A DNA stretch of 64,000 bases from Mortierella sp. BCC40632. Lineage: Eukaryota; Mortierellomycota; Mortierellomycetes; Mortierellales; Mortierellaceae. Made by a program: the position numbers and the translations under genes. Below are positions 1-12,420 of the stretch, piece after piece. Below the pieces are notes generated by a model that had not been told where the DNA came from, ran no database searches, and was given only the letters and a program-made list of their open reading frames with translations. Location of the stretch: the NCBI GenBank assembly GCA_011634665.1, contig WAEK01000023.1, positions 310,001 through 374,000 of the forward strand, in the 5' to 3' direction. The first letter of the stretch is position 1; each line of letters begins with the position of its first letter.

Positions 1-2340
1 ATGATGTGACTCTGACCCCGTCGAGTCGGCTACCGAGTCGTCAACAGTCATTCGCAGACTGGCAGGCAACCGCCTCCGTTGGAGCGCCGCAGCTGCCGTC
101 GGTGTAGTGGGAGCAGATCCTGATCGAGGCGCCGAGGTCGCCAGAGTAGGTCCAGCACCTGCGCTTCCCATCGAATTGATGGGCAAAAACCTCGACACTA
201 GATAAGGTCCTTCTCGGTTTGATTGCTGTTGTTGTTGTTGGAGTGACGAGATGACACTGGAATGGCTATGAACACTACTAGGTCGTCTACGGACGACCAC
301 AGGCTGATGTTGTGTGTGGTAGTGCCCTTGAGCCAGTAGTGAACCCCTCTCCGCGGCTGTGGCCGTTGAGCCGCTCGGCCCTCCTCCGGACGGCAGTCCC
401 GGTTCGGATCTGGACCTAGCAATACCAACTGTGGCAATGTCTGCATCAAGCACTCTCGAGGCTAGAGTCACTGCTGCAGATGAAGTCGAGGCAGGTGAAC
501 CATGGTTCTTTATCCTTTCCTGACGTGGTAGCTGTGGAGGCGAACCCTGCAGACGTTGATGCTGTTGATGCTGTTGATGCTGGTGCTGCGATATCTCTGC
601 TGTAGTTGATGGTGTAGGGGCAGAGGAGGTAAACCCAAGGGATCCTGAACGAAGAGTCAAGACCGGCTGTGGAGTGACCTTGGTCAGCGAAGGCAGCGAA
701 GTGGTAGAAAGGCTTGGGTTGAGCAGCCGTGAAAGCCGTTTCGAGGTGATAGCGGGTGCTGCTAAGCCTACGTGGGAGGACAAACCTGGTTCAGTAGAAA
801 TCCTTGTGGTCGAGGACGAAGACGAGGATGAAGCATGGGCAGAGGACGGGCGTGGACGGATGGTTGAGCTCGAGGAGGCGATGTTAGCTGAGGAAGAAGA
901 GGACACGATCGCTGCCTGCTCAGTGGAAAACACGGGCAACTTATGGCCATCCTTTACAATCGTTCCTGCGATGGTCGGATCTGGGAATTGAGTTAACTGC
1001 AGGGATGGCTCCTGTGGCGGCGGCGGCGGCGGCGGTGGTGGCTGTGGCTGTGGCTGTGGTTGCTGTTGAGGAGGTGGAGGTGACGGTGGCACGGCAGCAG
1101 ACTCTTTGGTGATCTCTATGCCCGCATGCTGCTGCTTTCCAGCACCTGGAGATGGAACAGAAGCATTTGTTACTTGGTTTGTTCCTTCTTCTCCCGGCAT
1201 GGTATCCAGTGCTACGGTAACCGTGGTCGAGATCGGCTCAATTCGGGACTTTTCTCCTGCTGCGTCGGGTGCTTCGCCGTGATTGTGCCCGCCTGGTTGC
1301 TGGCTGGGCTCGTGCTTTGGCTCGATAGAGTGGGTGCGGTCGTGGATACTTTCGGGTCGATCGCTGCGGCGACTTTTCAGTTCCTCGGATTCACTCTTAC
1401 TGTTCTGATCTTGGCTCGAAGGAAGAGACATACTGGGATGGATTGCAGTCGATGACGCCTGAGCATGGAGAAGTTGGACACGATGGCTCCGAGCGCGGTG
1501 ATGATGGTGTGAGTGTGAGTGATGAGGAAGATGATGATGGTGCCGGTGATGAGTTCCACCTCCTCGGCGTCCTGATCCACTTTCCACTCCAACGTCTCCG
1601 ATGACAAGAGAACTGAGTCCTTCACTTGACGCCACTAAGCTTGTCGTGTCACTGCTTGCTGTTTCTGCATCCGACTGCGTCGACAGAGCGGAACTCGCTG
1701 GATGCAGCTGAGGTTGGGAAGGTCGAGCACTGTTCTTTGGCTGATCTTCTTCTTCGTCATGGCTTGTATGCTCTCCACAGACAAACTTTGCTCTGCGAAC
1801 ACGTCGCTTTGCTCTTGCCGTCTTGACATGCTCCTGTCTTGAAGTGGCCTTGGCTGCAGTCGTGCCAGGTGGACAAGACTCTTGTCTTGGTTGTTGCTGC
1901 TGTTGCTGTGGCTCGCTAGTAGGTTGATCCTGTTGCAGAGAGTGCTGCGGCTCGAGTTGCTTGGATGGATCGAATTGGGTGGGGGCATCTAGGCTCTTCC
2001 TTCGGGACCGATTTGTCTTGGGTCTGACAGGTTTCGAAGCAGTGGCGGGTGCCATGGCTAGATTCACCTCAGCCGAGTCAGATCGATCGAGAATCGGTGG
2101 CGTTCGCCGTGTGGGGGCTCTTGGCTCCGAGACTGCCGGAACAGAGTCCGTGGGAGCGGCAGTAGCTGATGCAGGTAAAGAAGAAGAGGAAGAAGAGGAA
2201 GAGGAACGACAGCTAGAACGACTAGGGCTGCCTTGATGGTGGTGGTGGTGGTGGTGGTGGTGGTGGTGGCGGCGACAGCCTTGGTCTGGTGAGATTGCAG
2301 GAATTGCGGTCTGCGGGCTGGCTCTAAATTCAGCCTGCAT
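1..2340 (-). CDS. Ser/His/Gln/Pro-rich hypothetical protein, C-terminus cut by window edge
   Basis: One reading frame on the minus strand stays free of stop codons from position 2340 to the window edge, 780 codons. That is far longer than chance in a region of this composition, so it is almost certainly coding. The first in-frame Met is at 2340-2338; the frame is open further upstream but has no other Met. The protein starts with MQAEF, then has an 11-residue His run (near residue 25), Ser runs, a basic cluster (RAKRRVRR), another His-rich patch, a Pro run of about nine flanked by QPQPQ repeats, a segment DGHKLPVF, many short Gln runs and Ser/Thr-rich stretches. No folded domain is recognisable in the visible part. 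It looks like an intrinsically disordered regulatory protein, and any conserved domain may lie beyond the edge. No intron is needed in this stretch. Function is unknown. Confidence 0.75.
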   Translation of the reverse strand, partial: MQAEFRASPQTAIPAISPDQGCRRHHHHHHHHHHHQGSPSRSSCRSSSSSSSSSLPASATAAPTDSVPAVSEPRAPTRRTPPILDRSDSAEVNLAMAPATASKPVRPKTNRSRRKSLDAPTQFDPSKQLEPQHSLQQDQPTSEPQQQQQQPRQESCPPGTTAAKATSRQEHVKTARAKRRVRRAKFVCGEHTSHDEEEDQPKNSARPSQPQLHPASSALSTQSDAETASSDTTSLVASSEGLSSLVIGDVGVESGSGRRGGGTHHRHHHHLPHHSHSHHHHRARSHRVQLLHAQASSTAIHPSMSLPSSQDQNSKSESEELKSRRSDRPESIHDRTHSIEPKHEPSQQPGGHNHGEAPDAAGEKSRIEPISTTVTVALDTMPGEEGTNQVTNASVPSPGAGKQQHAGIEITKESAAVPPSPPPPQQQPQPQPQPPPPPPPPPQEPSLQLTQFPDPTIAGTIVKDGHKLPVFSTEQAAIVSSSSSANIASSSSTIRPRPSSAHASSSSSSSTTRISTEPGLSSHVGLAAPAITSKRLSRLLNPSLSTTSLPSLTKVTPQPVLTLRSGSLGFTSSAPTPSTTAEISQHQHQQHQQHQRLQGSPPQLPRQERIKNHGSPASTSSAAVTLASRVLDADIATVGIARSRSEPGLPSGGGPSGSTATAAERGSLLAQGHYHTQHQPVVVRRRPSSVHSHSSVISSLQQQQQQSNREGPYLVSRFLPINSMGSAGAGPTLATSAPRSGSAPTTPTAAAALQRRRLPASLRMTVDDSVADSTGSESHH

Positions 2341-2568
2341 ATGTCGTCCTCTCGGATAGACAGGTTCTTTTGAGCGGCAGGCTTCTGCAGGTGCGCGACC
2401 ACGGCGGAGGAGGAGCAGAGCAAAGACAGGGCGACTTGAAGGGAAGAAAAGAAAAGGTAAGGGTGGGGCAGAGATGGAATAGGAAGCGATGAAATGAGCA
2501 AAAAATAAAAAATAAAAATGAAAGAGAAAAAGAGAGCGAATGTGAAGGAGGAATGTAGGAATGGAGGA

Positions 2569-2628
<60 letters not shown>

Positions 2629-3332
2629 AAGGTGACTGTTGATCGCCTTTTCTCTCTCTCTCTCTCTCACTTGTCTTTCCTTCTTCCTTTCTTTCTCTGC
2701 TTGACTCTTCCTTCTCGGCTTGACTCTTTCTTCTCGGCTTGAATCTTCTTCTCCCCTACCCCTACCCCCCAGAGTGGATCACGGACCAAAGAATGTCTTT
2801 GTCTCTCTCTTTCGACTTGCATTTCCTCCGTCGCGTCCTCCTCTTCCCCCTCCTCCTCCCACCTCACCTCACCTCTCCACACACTAACCCCCCGCAGGAC
2901 ATCGGCACGACGCCACTCGATTGGACCATGCGCACTTCCACAGAGACAGAGACAAGGTGAAAAGGGGCCGCTAGTCAACCCCGCGCTCGGTGGGCACAAT
3001 GAGAAATGAAAAATAGGCCACAGGATCCTCTCCCTTTCCCCGATAGCAAGGTCTTCTCTACATGGCCTGCGATGCAGACGCGTGTCGGATGAAGCGGTTC
3101 ACTAGAGAAAGGAGGAGGGGCCCTCTCGATCTATCAACTCTATCTCCATCTCTCTCTCTCTCTCTTCTCTCTCTCTGACTGCGCCCTTTTCTCCAATTTC
3201 TCCAGTCCGATGGCTTAGGAGATCCATCCCAGGGCCTTTTCTCTCTTTCTCTCTAGCGCTTCGAATTCGCCTCATCTCCTCGATCAATTCTGTTCATCCT
3301 GCTCTGCATTCCTTCTGTCCCCCACCGCAATC
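2341..3332. other. Divergent intergenic region between the edge gene and the GNAT gene
   Basis: No gene is visible. The part next to the minus-strand gene is GA-rich on the plus strand (CT-rich in its sense direction). The part next to the GNAT gene is CT-rich on the plus strand, with tracts at about 2659-2669, 3147-3178 and 3238-3256. It is probably a shared bidirectional promoter region. Confidence 0.6.
2574..2619. repeat. (AG)23 microsatellite
   Basis: An uninterrupted AG dinucleotide run about 235 bases upstream of the minus-strand start codon at 2340, so it reads as CT in that gene's sense strand. Confidence 0.95.
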
Positions 3333-4326
3333 ATGTCCACCAAAACACAGCACCCTGTCCTGACCTCGCCCTCGGACAGCCCAGCTCTGGACACAGTAGA
3401 CAAGACAGCTGATAGTGCAAGGTAGGAGCTTATACTCAGTCCATGAATAACCTAGAGACTTGTTTTCGATAAGGCTAAATAGAGAGAGGGAGAGAGAGGT
3501 CCCTGCATTCTCATTCTCTACTAATGCTCATTCCATGTTACTGCTTCTATCTCACTCAAACAATGAATTGCAAATGAGCAGTGTCTCCAAGCCGTTGACA
3601 CCACTCCCCAAGCTGGACCATGTCATCCCCAACGAAAAGGAACACAAGGACCTCCTGGTTGCAATGCGCAAAACCTGTGGCTGGGACGCAGGAATGGTAA
3701 CGGCCCAAGACCCCCCAATTGCTTCCTTTGCAGTTGAATAGTGAGAACCGAGAGCTGAGAACTGAGACGGACAAAAAAAAAAAAAAAAAAAATGGCGTTC
3801 CCTAATGTATTTATTTTTATGCAAACCTTCTTTTGTGTTGAACACACCTGGCTTGGGTTCTCTTCTCTTCTTGCTCAAGGTACCTACTTGGTTTGTCCAG
3901 CAGGACCAGAAAACAAGAACCATGGTGATCTACTATCTCCCAGGCTCGACAACCCCCATCGGCATGGGTGGAGTCGAGCTCATCGACTTTTCCAACAATG
4001 ACAAATCCGTCGCTGACATTGACGAGAAGCGAGGCTGTGTCGTCTCCTTGTTCCTCTACAAAAAGTTCCGTCGTCAAGGATACTTGGCCACTATGATCAG
4101 TATCTGTGAAGAGTTGGCTCGGTCCATGGGACTTGAAGAGCTGACCATTTTTGGAATGAGCCAAGCCCATGGTTATGAGAAATTTGGTTTCCGCACGTTT
4201 AAGATCGAGAACAGGAATTATGGTGGAGGCTACAATATGGAAACAAGGTTCTTGAAAAAGTCTCTTGTGTCTGGATGTGGCGACAACAGCACCAGCGTCG
4301 ACGAGGGTCAAGAGAATGACGACTAA
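3333..4326 (+). CDS. GNAT-family N-acetyltransferase
   Basis: Likely transfers an acetyl group from acetyl-CoA to an amine; the substrate is unknown. Three exons with matching phases: 3333-3421, 3582-3696 and 3880-4326 (introns 160 and 183 nt, both GT-AG), giving 216 residues. The N-terminal 30 residues are Ser/Thr-rich. The fold starts near CGWDAG (about residues 60-67), the usual opening of this fungal GNAT group, and continues into VPTWFVQQ after intron 2. The acetyl-CoA binding motif A is visible as KFRRQGYLATM (about residues 129-139), followed by GLEELTIFG and a YEKFGFR motif typical of the last GNAT strands. The last 25 residues are acidic and probably disordered. The start is the first ATG of the phase-consistent first exon. 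The family call is firm; the small-molecule or protein substrate cannot be read from sequence. Confidence 0.85.
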
Positions 4327-6097
4327 GATTGGGTAGTGGAGGGGATTGGCCGAGACCAGTCAGCGGTAAAAGAACCTCGGAAATGAAAGGAAGATACCCC
4401 CTCCCCTCCTCCATTTTACCATTACCGTCATTGCCTCTCCACGGTTCTCCTGCATAGCACATAGATTTCAAAAGCCCAAAAAAAAAAAGCCTATCGAACA
4501 ATCTTTAGCTTGGACCAAATACTAGTGTCAAGCCCAGTCGTTACTATACTGCCGCCCCATTTTGACGGACTCTAGGCGTGCAAGGACAAAAGGGGGAAAA
4601 TTCGGGCTTGTGGCAGTGACATGAATATTCGCGTATGCGCGCAAGATATAAATAGTTAAAAGTGTTGTGCCTCCTCTTCCTTAGGTACAGTTGACTGCGG
4701 GAGAAGAACAGGTCCAGGGAGGAGGCAAAGGGCGAGGGGGGCGGGTGAGAGGCAAGAAGCCAAAACCCAGGGCATCGCAACGGCTATGGTACCAGCCATG
4801 CCGACCAAATGTCCACTGAGACCGATTTGCATGGGTCCTTTTCTGGAGCATCACAGGGTAAGACCCACAAGAGCCGATTGCTTCTGTGGTACGAGTTTAC
4901 TCCGCACAGACTAGCATCGACATGTCAGGACTGTGGCCTGTCGCTCTGGCTCGAGAAGACGCAGATATTATTAAACAAGCTAAACCATCGACGGGGATGC
5001 CTAGGGTTCAGCTCGTCAGCGCCGAAATAGGGCGCCAGGGTAGCTTCGGAGAAGAGTAGGCTACGGGTTGAGTGGAGAAGGAAGTGGCCAGACCAAACCG
5101 GCGTGACCGTGACTTTGTCCAATGGGTGCGACCGCCCGTGATCGGCCGTCTGTGACACAGTGCGTGCAGCACAGAACAGATGGCAAAGACGAGGCGCTTT
5201 GCTTGCAGACAGAGGGCGGGTGGCCCAGCCGAGGCCTGTACACAGCAAAGAGGACAAGTGTGGACACACCGTACCCTCGCAGTACCATTGCCTTTCTTCT
5301 CTTTTTCTCTCTCTCCTCCCCCTTTTCTGCGTGGACTGATCCGCCTTCTCTTGTTTCTGTGTTGTCCGAACTCCTTCTCATTCAGCCTTTTCTTTTTCTT
5401 CTTTCTTTTTCTCTTTCTCTCCTTTTCTCGCTTTTTTCTTTTTTCTCTCTTTCTCTCTTTCTCTCTTTCTCTCTCTCTCTCTTTCTTCACCTTCTCCTAC
5501 TTCAGCCTCCCTTCTCTCCGTCCGCACCAGGACCTTATCCCACGACAACCACATCGCCGCCATCTTGCCGATCCTACACTCTCACCTTGGCCTCCTCCCT
5601 TACTCTCTCAGCTGCCACGCTCATCCTTTAACCTTTCCCCCCTTTTGTCCTCTTTTCTCATACCTACTCTGCTCAGCTCTACCTCTTTCTTTCCTTTCCT
5701 TTCCTTTTCCTGTCCTTTCTTGCCCTTCTCCTCTCCCTCTCCTCTCCCTCTCCTCTTCAAGGCGCATCAGCAAAAAAAAAAGAACAGCAACAGAACAGCG
5801 ATAGACAGTGACAGTAGCAACCCCGACCACCACTCACTCCTCTCCCATCGCTTTGCATCCCCAGAACAGTAACATCTCGCTCGCAGACTCGACTGACAGC
5901 CAACACAATTGCTCGGCTAACTTTCTCCGCAACACTTGAGTCGACGCCCGCGACTGTCAACACAAAGCATCTTTACACCGAGCCTAGCCCCAGCCTGTTG
6001 CCACAAGTCCTGTATCCCGTCACGTTCAGCCCACACGCTACCCACACACTCCTCCACTCAACTGGTCGTCCCACCAACAGGAAAGAGTTCAGTGCGC
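4327..6097. other. Intergenic region with CT-rich leader of the Kelch gene
   Basis: No gene is supported. A TATAAATA box lies at 4647-4654 on the plus strand. From 5280 to 5760 the plus strand is almost pure C and T. This looks like a long promoter or 5' leader of the gene starting at 6098. The open frames here are low-complexity Ser/Leu/Phe artefacts of the CT tract. Confidence 0.55.
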
Positions 6098-8651
6098 ATG
6101 ATAGGCCTGTTCTCCAATGCAAGGCGGCTAGTTGGCCTTACCGTCCTTGCCATTTGCATATGTCTCAGCACTGATTCGACTCGCAGTATTGCTGATGCTC
6201 AGCCCCAATCCTGTGGCGGCGCCGCGTTCGCCATCATTGGTACCAAGTTTTACGTCCAGGGCGGGGCCTCATCTCAGGATAACCTTCTCACTCAGTTCTG
6301 GGCCCTGGATCTCTCTGTCTCTTGGCAGACCAATAACCCTACCTGGACGAGTCTCAACAATGGCGGTCTATACAATGCCTACCACTCTGCGGGGTTTTCC
6401 AGCGACAATAAGACGTTCATCTCCTTTGGCCGCGATACGGCGGCCGACTCTCAATTCATTGCTCCGAATTGGTTGAACGTCTATGATATTGCGTCTCAAT
6501 CTTGGACCTACTCTGTCAATCCTCCCGTGATGTCGGATAACAGTAGACGCGACTTTTCCGTAGTCACCAACCCAGCTGCCAACCGAGTTTATATTCTCTC
6601 TGGCGGAGCAGGCCCTGCGGGGGATTACTGGGTCAACAAATTTAACACGTATGATCCAAGTTCCAGAGCCCTGACCGAGATCACCACACCATCGCCGGGA
6701 CCGCAGAATATCTCGACTTATTCGGCCGTCTGGTCCAAGAAATTGAACTCGATGCTCGTTATCGGTGGGTCACTACCCTCTGGACTTTCTCAGACGATCT
6801 ATGTCTACAATGCCGGCACAGAAGCATGGTCAACCCAGGTAGGGAGGAGGAAGGGTGAAGAAGGGTGAGAGGGAAGGAGTGCGCATTGGACCTAGACACA
6901 TGTGTAATCCAAGAAAAGACAAGGGTTTTTAACTGACCCGTGGGCCCAACATCCCCCCGCCTATTCTAAAAAAAAAAAAAGACGACTAGTGGAACATTTA
7001 ATCCACGGTTCTCGGCCTGTGCAGCAAGCAGTAAGTTTTCCACTCCTGCATTTTTTTTTCCTTTCTTTGCTCAGTCCAGTATCCTGGAGACAAAACCTAC
7101 TCACGCATCTGTCTTTTTTCTTTTTTCTTTTTCTTTTTTCAATGCAACAAAGATGCTGATGGGTCACTGATCGCAGTATTTGGAGGATTCACAGCTTCGC
7201 CTGGATTGGGAGACCCCCACATCTATCTTCTCGATACATCCAATTGGGGCTGGACAACTATTCAATATCCCGGACAAGGAAGAGGCAATGCTGCATGTGG
7301 GATCATTGATGATTACTTTTTAGCTTGGGGTGGGTTCTTACAGGCACCAAACAAGGGCAATGCTGTCCCCACCGGTGAGGAAGCCCTTATCATGTTCTCG
7401 CTCTCCAAACGACAATGGCAAAAATCATATACACCCTCGGCGTGGGCAGCGAGCTATTCTAATGGTGGGAATGGCAACAATGGTACCAACAATGGAACCA
7501 ACCCTCCCAGTGGGAATCCCAACAAGAACCAGGACAGTGGCGGCTTATCAGCAGGTGCCATTGGAGGCATCGTTGCAGGTGCAGTGGTGTTTGTGCTCGC
7601 GTTGGCTCTGGGATTTTTCATGTATCGGAGAAGGAACAAGAAGAAGGAGGCATCGACGTTAAAGATCCCGTCGACGAGCCCATCGGATATGGGCCCAGAC
7701 AACGGACAACGCCCTTCAATTGGTCCACACCGACGTACGGATGAGATGATGATGGCTCAGCACCTTGGGAATACGCCAACGAGGCCATCCCCGCCGGAAA
7801 CGTACCATTCACTCACTTACACGCCCGATTCATCCGATCATAACCGACCAAGTGTCGAAGGAATGCTCAGTGGTAATAATGGAGGCTACTCCAGCCCACA
7901 CCAAAGTTCGTATTCGGGACCGTCCGCACCTTCCACTATGCATTTTATCAGTCCTGGGGATGTCTATGGTTCAGGTATTGGCACGGGATCAGGCGATTTC
8001 TCGGGACGACACTCGGTCATTAGTGACGGTACAGTAGCTTCGTCTACGTTCTTCCCACCGCCACCGCCATCGAATCCCAAGATCATTGGCAGCAGTGCGC
8101 TGCATCCGATCCAAGAGCAACCCCAGGCTCCATTCATGATGGGCAACTCTTCGTCTGCGGGATACTCGCCTGCGGGAAGTCATAGCAGTGGAAATGTTTT
8201 GCGGTACAGTGATACTCTATCAAGCTCGCAACCCAATCATTTCGCGAGTGGAGGCGTACCCTATTACCTGAACAGTGGCAGTGGAACCTATTATCCACCC
8301 GGGTCAGAAGCGGCTGCTCCGGATCATTACCATGATGACGGTGGTTATGGAAGCAATAGCAACCACAGTAGTAAGCATTATTCGTACATGTCGAATCAAT
8401 CCCTGTTTTCGGACGGAACAACATCCTCGAACAACCCTCAAGTGTATTTGCATCAATTGGAGCCAGAAACATCCCCTCCTACGGTGCCAAAGAGGCCCGT
8501 GAGTGGGCCTCAAGCCGGCCATGGCTTTGGTTCTTCTTTAATGATGATGGGCAATGATGGAGCAGTACCTCCAGGAAATCCGCATGCTCTTCTGCAACAC
8601 CAGCCGTCTATTCATGTTGGGTCTTCATCGCCACCGCCACCCTCGGAATAA
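6098..8651 (+). CDS. Kelch-repeat (galactose-oxidase-like propeller) single-pass membrane protein
   Basis: Predicted surface protein of 762 residues in three exons: 6098-6838, 6982-7030 (a 49-nt exon) and 7153-8651, with consistent phases. The first ATG of this exon (MIGLF) opens a signal peptide of about 40 residues with a hydrophobic core (LVGLTVLAICICLS). Residues about 45-370 hold Kelch-like blades: recurring hydrophobic strands, GG pairs (VQGGASS, LSGGAG, VIGGS, VFGGF, AWGGF) and spaced Trp/Tyr (VNKFNTYD, YLLDTSNWGW). A short Gly/Asn linker leads to one membrane span (about 396-420, starting SAGAIGGIVAGAVV) that ends in a basic stop-transfer RRRNKKK. The remaining 340 residues are Ser/Pro/Gly/His-rich and disordered, expected in the cytoplasm. 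This architecture (propeller outside, disordered tail inside) suggests an adhesion or sensing role, but the ligand is unknown. An AATAAA-like signal follows near 8690. Confidence 0.85.
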
Positions 8652-9476
8652 GGATAGAACGATAGATAAATGTATATAGTATGGGTTCAAATAAAACGAA
8701 GTAATTTTTTTGTGTACTAAGAGGCCTTGTCCAGCAATTTGGGTAAAGATGAGTGAGTAAAAGAGGGAAAAAATGGGTATTTCTTTTGAGTCAATAGTGG
8801 GGAACAAGTATGCTCAGAGAGAGGCTCTGCCTTTGACTTTCTCGTTTGTTCTTTTCGTTTTATCCACAGCAATAGGTTTTATGAATATGTCTATGGTTTT
8901 GTCCACTGGTCTCTTGATTGGGCAGCCAAACAGACAGAGAGAGAGAGAGAGAGAAAACAGCTGGGGCCTGCTATTGTCACGATGGAGGAAGGGATGACTG
9001 TGGGAGGGGTGGATAAAGAGTGTGCCGAAAATAAAACAACCAAAGGCCCTTAGAGCTAGCACTCCGACGAGGGTTAGAGAGTTGTGGAGAATTGGAAGCA
9101 AACAGGTCGGGAAGAGGAAAGGAAAGAAGAGAAGAGGGATCCAGACGCGGTCGGCAACTGAGATGCATGAGGAAACGAGAGCATGTCAGTGCATCAAGTC
9201 AGAGCCATTCGTTTTGTATTCCCCCCTTTCCCTTGACATGGGTTGTTTTCATGATTGAGCAAAGCCGAAGTGGGCTGACTCTTTGGTAGCGCCACACCAT
9301 GAGAACAAGCAAAAGGAAAAGGTCAACCTTTTTGCTGTTGGCTACGGTTTTCAAGAAATTTGTAACAATAGAATATGACATAGATGCGCCTCGAGGATAT
9401 CTGAGCAAAAAAAAAAAAGAAAAAAAAAAAAAAAAAAAAGAGAGAGAGAGAGAGAAAGAGGAAGAGGAAGGAAAGA

Positions 9477-9480
<4 letters not shown>

Positions 9481-9532
<52 letters not shown>
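9481..9532. repeat. (GA)26 microsatellite
   Basis: An uninterrupted GA run directly downstream of an A-rich and GA-rich tract that starts at about 9406. Confidence 0.95.
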
Positions 9533-9537
<5 letters not shown>

Positions 9538-9833
9538 CGAGTGAAAGTGAGAGAGAATTCGACGGTAGAAATAGATAGGGAAGGGCAGGAGCCATTACCA
9601 TTTTTATTCACTCAAGATTCGAGTTGGTCCTCCGACCATTATTAAGACTGAGCACCATCCCTTAGACGAGGCCGCTGTCGATGACTGCCACGAGAGAGGC
9701 CATAGGAGCCCCTTCCTTGACCAAATTTTCGACCCAGGTCATGGGATTAGGGAAAAGACTGCTCAGTTTGGTGACCAATGTCAGTTGGCGGTGTTTGTTA
9801 TTGAACTTCTTTTCTCTCTCTCTTCTCTAATTC

Positions 9834-9836
<3 letters not shown>

Positions 9837-9884
<48 letters not shown>
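9837..9884. repeat. (TC)24 microsatellite
   Basis: An uninterrupted TC run on the plus strand in the presumed promoter of the Frizzled-like gene, about 460 bases upstream of its ATG. Confidence 0.95.
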
Positions 9885-9888
<4 letters not shown>

Positions 9889-10343
9889 TCTTTCTTATTT
9901 CTCCTCTTTCTTATTTCTTTGCTCTTTTCTTCCTCTTTCCTCGCTTTTCTCTTAATCCTTCACCTTTCTCCCATCCCCTGCTCTGCCTGGCTCAGTGCGA
10001 GCATTCTGTTGCTCCCATCCTGGTTGCCCACACGCGTCAACGCTGACAGTTCGACACTCAGTCCTCCTTGATTGCTCTGTACCACGTCGTACCTTTTTTG
10101 GCTCTATTTTCTATCTCTTCTCTCTGTCCCTTTCCTTCTCTTCTTGATCTCCTGCACTTTCAACTCTTTCAACTCTCTTCTACACCACTCCTCGTCCGAC
10201 CTGACAGATACACGCACATACACACCTGTGGTCCGACCACCATCGATCCGTGTGTACCGATCCATCTCTTGAGTGCAAACATCTCCATCTTCTTCCTCTT
10301 CCTCCCCATCCTTTTCTTTTTAAACGACACAAAAGACAGGAAT

Positions 10344-12247
10344 ATGACTTTCGGCTTGACCGCTAGACATCAACGAGGCCTTTTGGCCGCAGGCGTGCTG
10401 GCACTCCTGACAACAACGGCGATCCAGTCAGTGGAAGCGTTTGGGCAGAGTAAGTGTCTATTTCGCCACCCTCCAGTCCACATCAGCATACTCCACCCAA
10501 AGTACCTCCTAGTTAGGCCTTCTGTCGTCCACCTCTCTCAATGCATATTTCTGGATTTGTTGGATCGTCGCCAGCTGGGGTTTTCGGAGGGGTACATCGA
10601 GTCTCAAACAGGGCGAAAAAGGAAAGAGTGTGGGTGTGAGAAAGAGAGTGAAAGAGTGAGTGGGTGAAAGAGAAGCACAAGGGGGAGAGAGCGAGAGAGA
10701 AAGTGTTAGAAAAGGGGACCCAATGGGAGCTGTACATTTCACACACAAACACACCCACTCTCACTCCTCTCTTTCTCTCGCTCTCGACATGCCTTGGAGT
10801 CATCTTCATTTGCCATTTCACCTCCTCTCCATTCATCATTCGCCATTAGTGCATCCCATCCGAGCGGGAGTCCCAGCCACGCGCCTGGGTCTTTCCGCTT
10901 TGAGTGTCCGCTGATGGACGAAGAGTGCAAATATGAGCACCGGAAGACTCTTCATCGAGTCAGCAACAGTGGGACAGGGCGCTGGACAGGGAACCAGGAA
11001 AGAGAGAAAACGAGAGCATGCACAACAGCGGATACACAGAGAGAGGATGTGAGAGAAATAATAATAATAATAATGACCCAGAGGGACAGGAGAGCTCACG
11101 CGTGTATGATATGGAAAGAGGAAAGGAAGGGTACACAATCTGTCGTACTCGCTCTTCAGGTCCGCCTGCAGCAAATGAAGTCTAGGGAGAGAGCATGAGA
11201 AGAGAAGAAGGGGGCTTCGACCGTTACCACATCCAAAGGAGAATGAACAAACAGAGTTGACCTGAGAAGGACTTGGACTCGATCACAAAAAGCCCAGGAA
11301 AATACTAGTGCGCCCACATACACACATTCACGCATTCACGCACATTCATACAACACGCACGCACGCACACACACGCACGCACACACACACACACACACAC
11401 ACATACGCTATCTCGCTATCTCTCTCTTTTTCCCGAACGCTTTCATTCTCTCGAATACGGAGCTCCAAAATCAGCGGAAGATCCTACCTATGCCGGGGCT
11501 ACATGTGCTAAGCTGTCCAGTATGTCCACGGATTATCTGGTACCCCGCTTCCGCTCCACCTTCGTTATTTTTGTATCCACCTTACCTAGTCCAAACTCTT
11601 GTCGGTCCCTGGCCTCTTCACCCTCCCCCTCCGCTCCCTGTCTTGACATCGGGATCCCGATGCTACAATTCCCCCCGAGTATGTACTGTGTGTACGCACA
11701 GAGGGAGTCCATGTTGCGAGAGCGCGCGACGGGGCCCGCAGTGTAGCCTGCTTGCTAAAGTGCATTTGGCCGATAGGCGGGATCCACATGTGTAGCGGGA
11801 TGCAGCTGCAGGATTGAGGACATCTCTCTGGTCGGAGGACTCAATCTCTCGGTCCTGCAGCACCAAAGCCAAATGTGTGCAAATCACATAAGCGCATGAC
11901 CTTTTTTTTTTTTTGAAAGACTTGGCCCAGGTACCGCCTCCTGTACTCATGTATCCATGGCCAGGTACCGGTCTTGTTCTGTTTGCTTATTGTGCACTGT
12001 CCTCCTCGGGCTGCGCACACCTGGCCCATCAACTGTCTTGTTGATGGTGGACTCCCTCGGTAGTCTCTAGCAAACAGGACGATACAGACACTCTCTCCTC
12101 TTTCTCTTATTCCACCAACCGGGCTGGTCCTAGCTCTCTTCTCTGTGCGGGCTTCTTGGCGTAATGACTGCGTTGTTACGCCTACAAAGTGGACGTCTGT
12201 CATTGGCGTGGTGTCCGTTGTATTGGAACTAGCTGTTTGGCTCCCTA

Positions 12248-12279
<32 letters not shown>

Positions 12280-12386
12280 CTCCAGCTCATCATGATTTCG
12301 TACACTCAACTACAGGAAGGCTCTCTTGCAAACGACATGAAGGAATGCTCACTGATTTTTTTTCTCTTCTCATTTCCCTCAATCCA

Positions 12387-12420
<34 letters not shown>

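Larger units (their letters stand above)
8652..10343. other. Intergenic region rich in simple repeats, upstream of the Frizzled-like gene
   Basis: No gene is visible. It contains poly-A near 9406-9439, GA and CT microsatellites, and a CT-rich stretch (9830-10200) that is probably the promoter and leader of the receptor gene at 10344. Confidence 0.6.

Noticed and set aside
5180..5872. Open frame of about 230 codons upstream of the Kelch gene
   Set aside because: It is a translation of a CT tract (Ser/Leu/Phe/Pro) with no domain. It lies in the leader of the gene at 6098.
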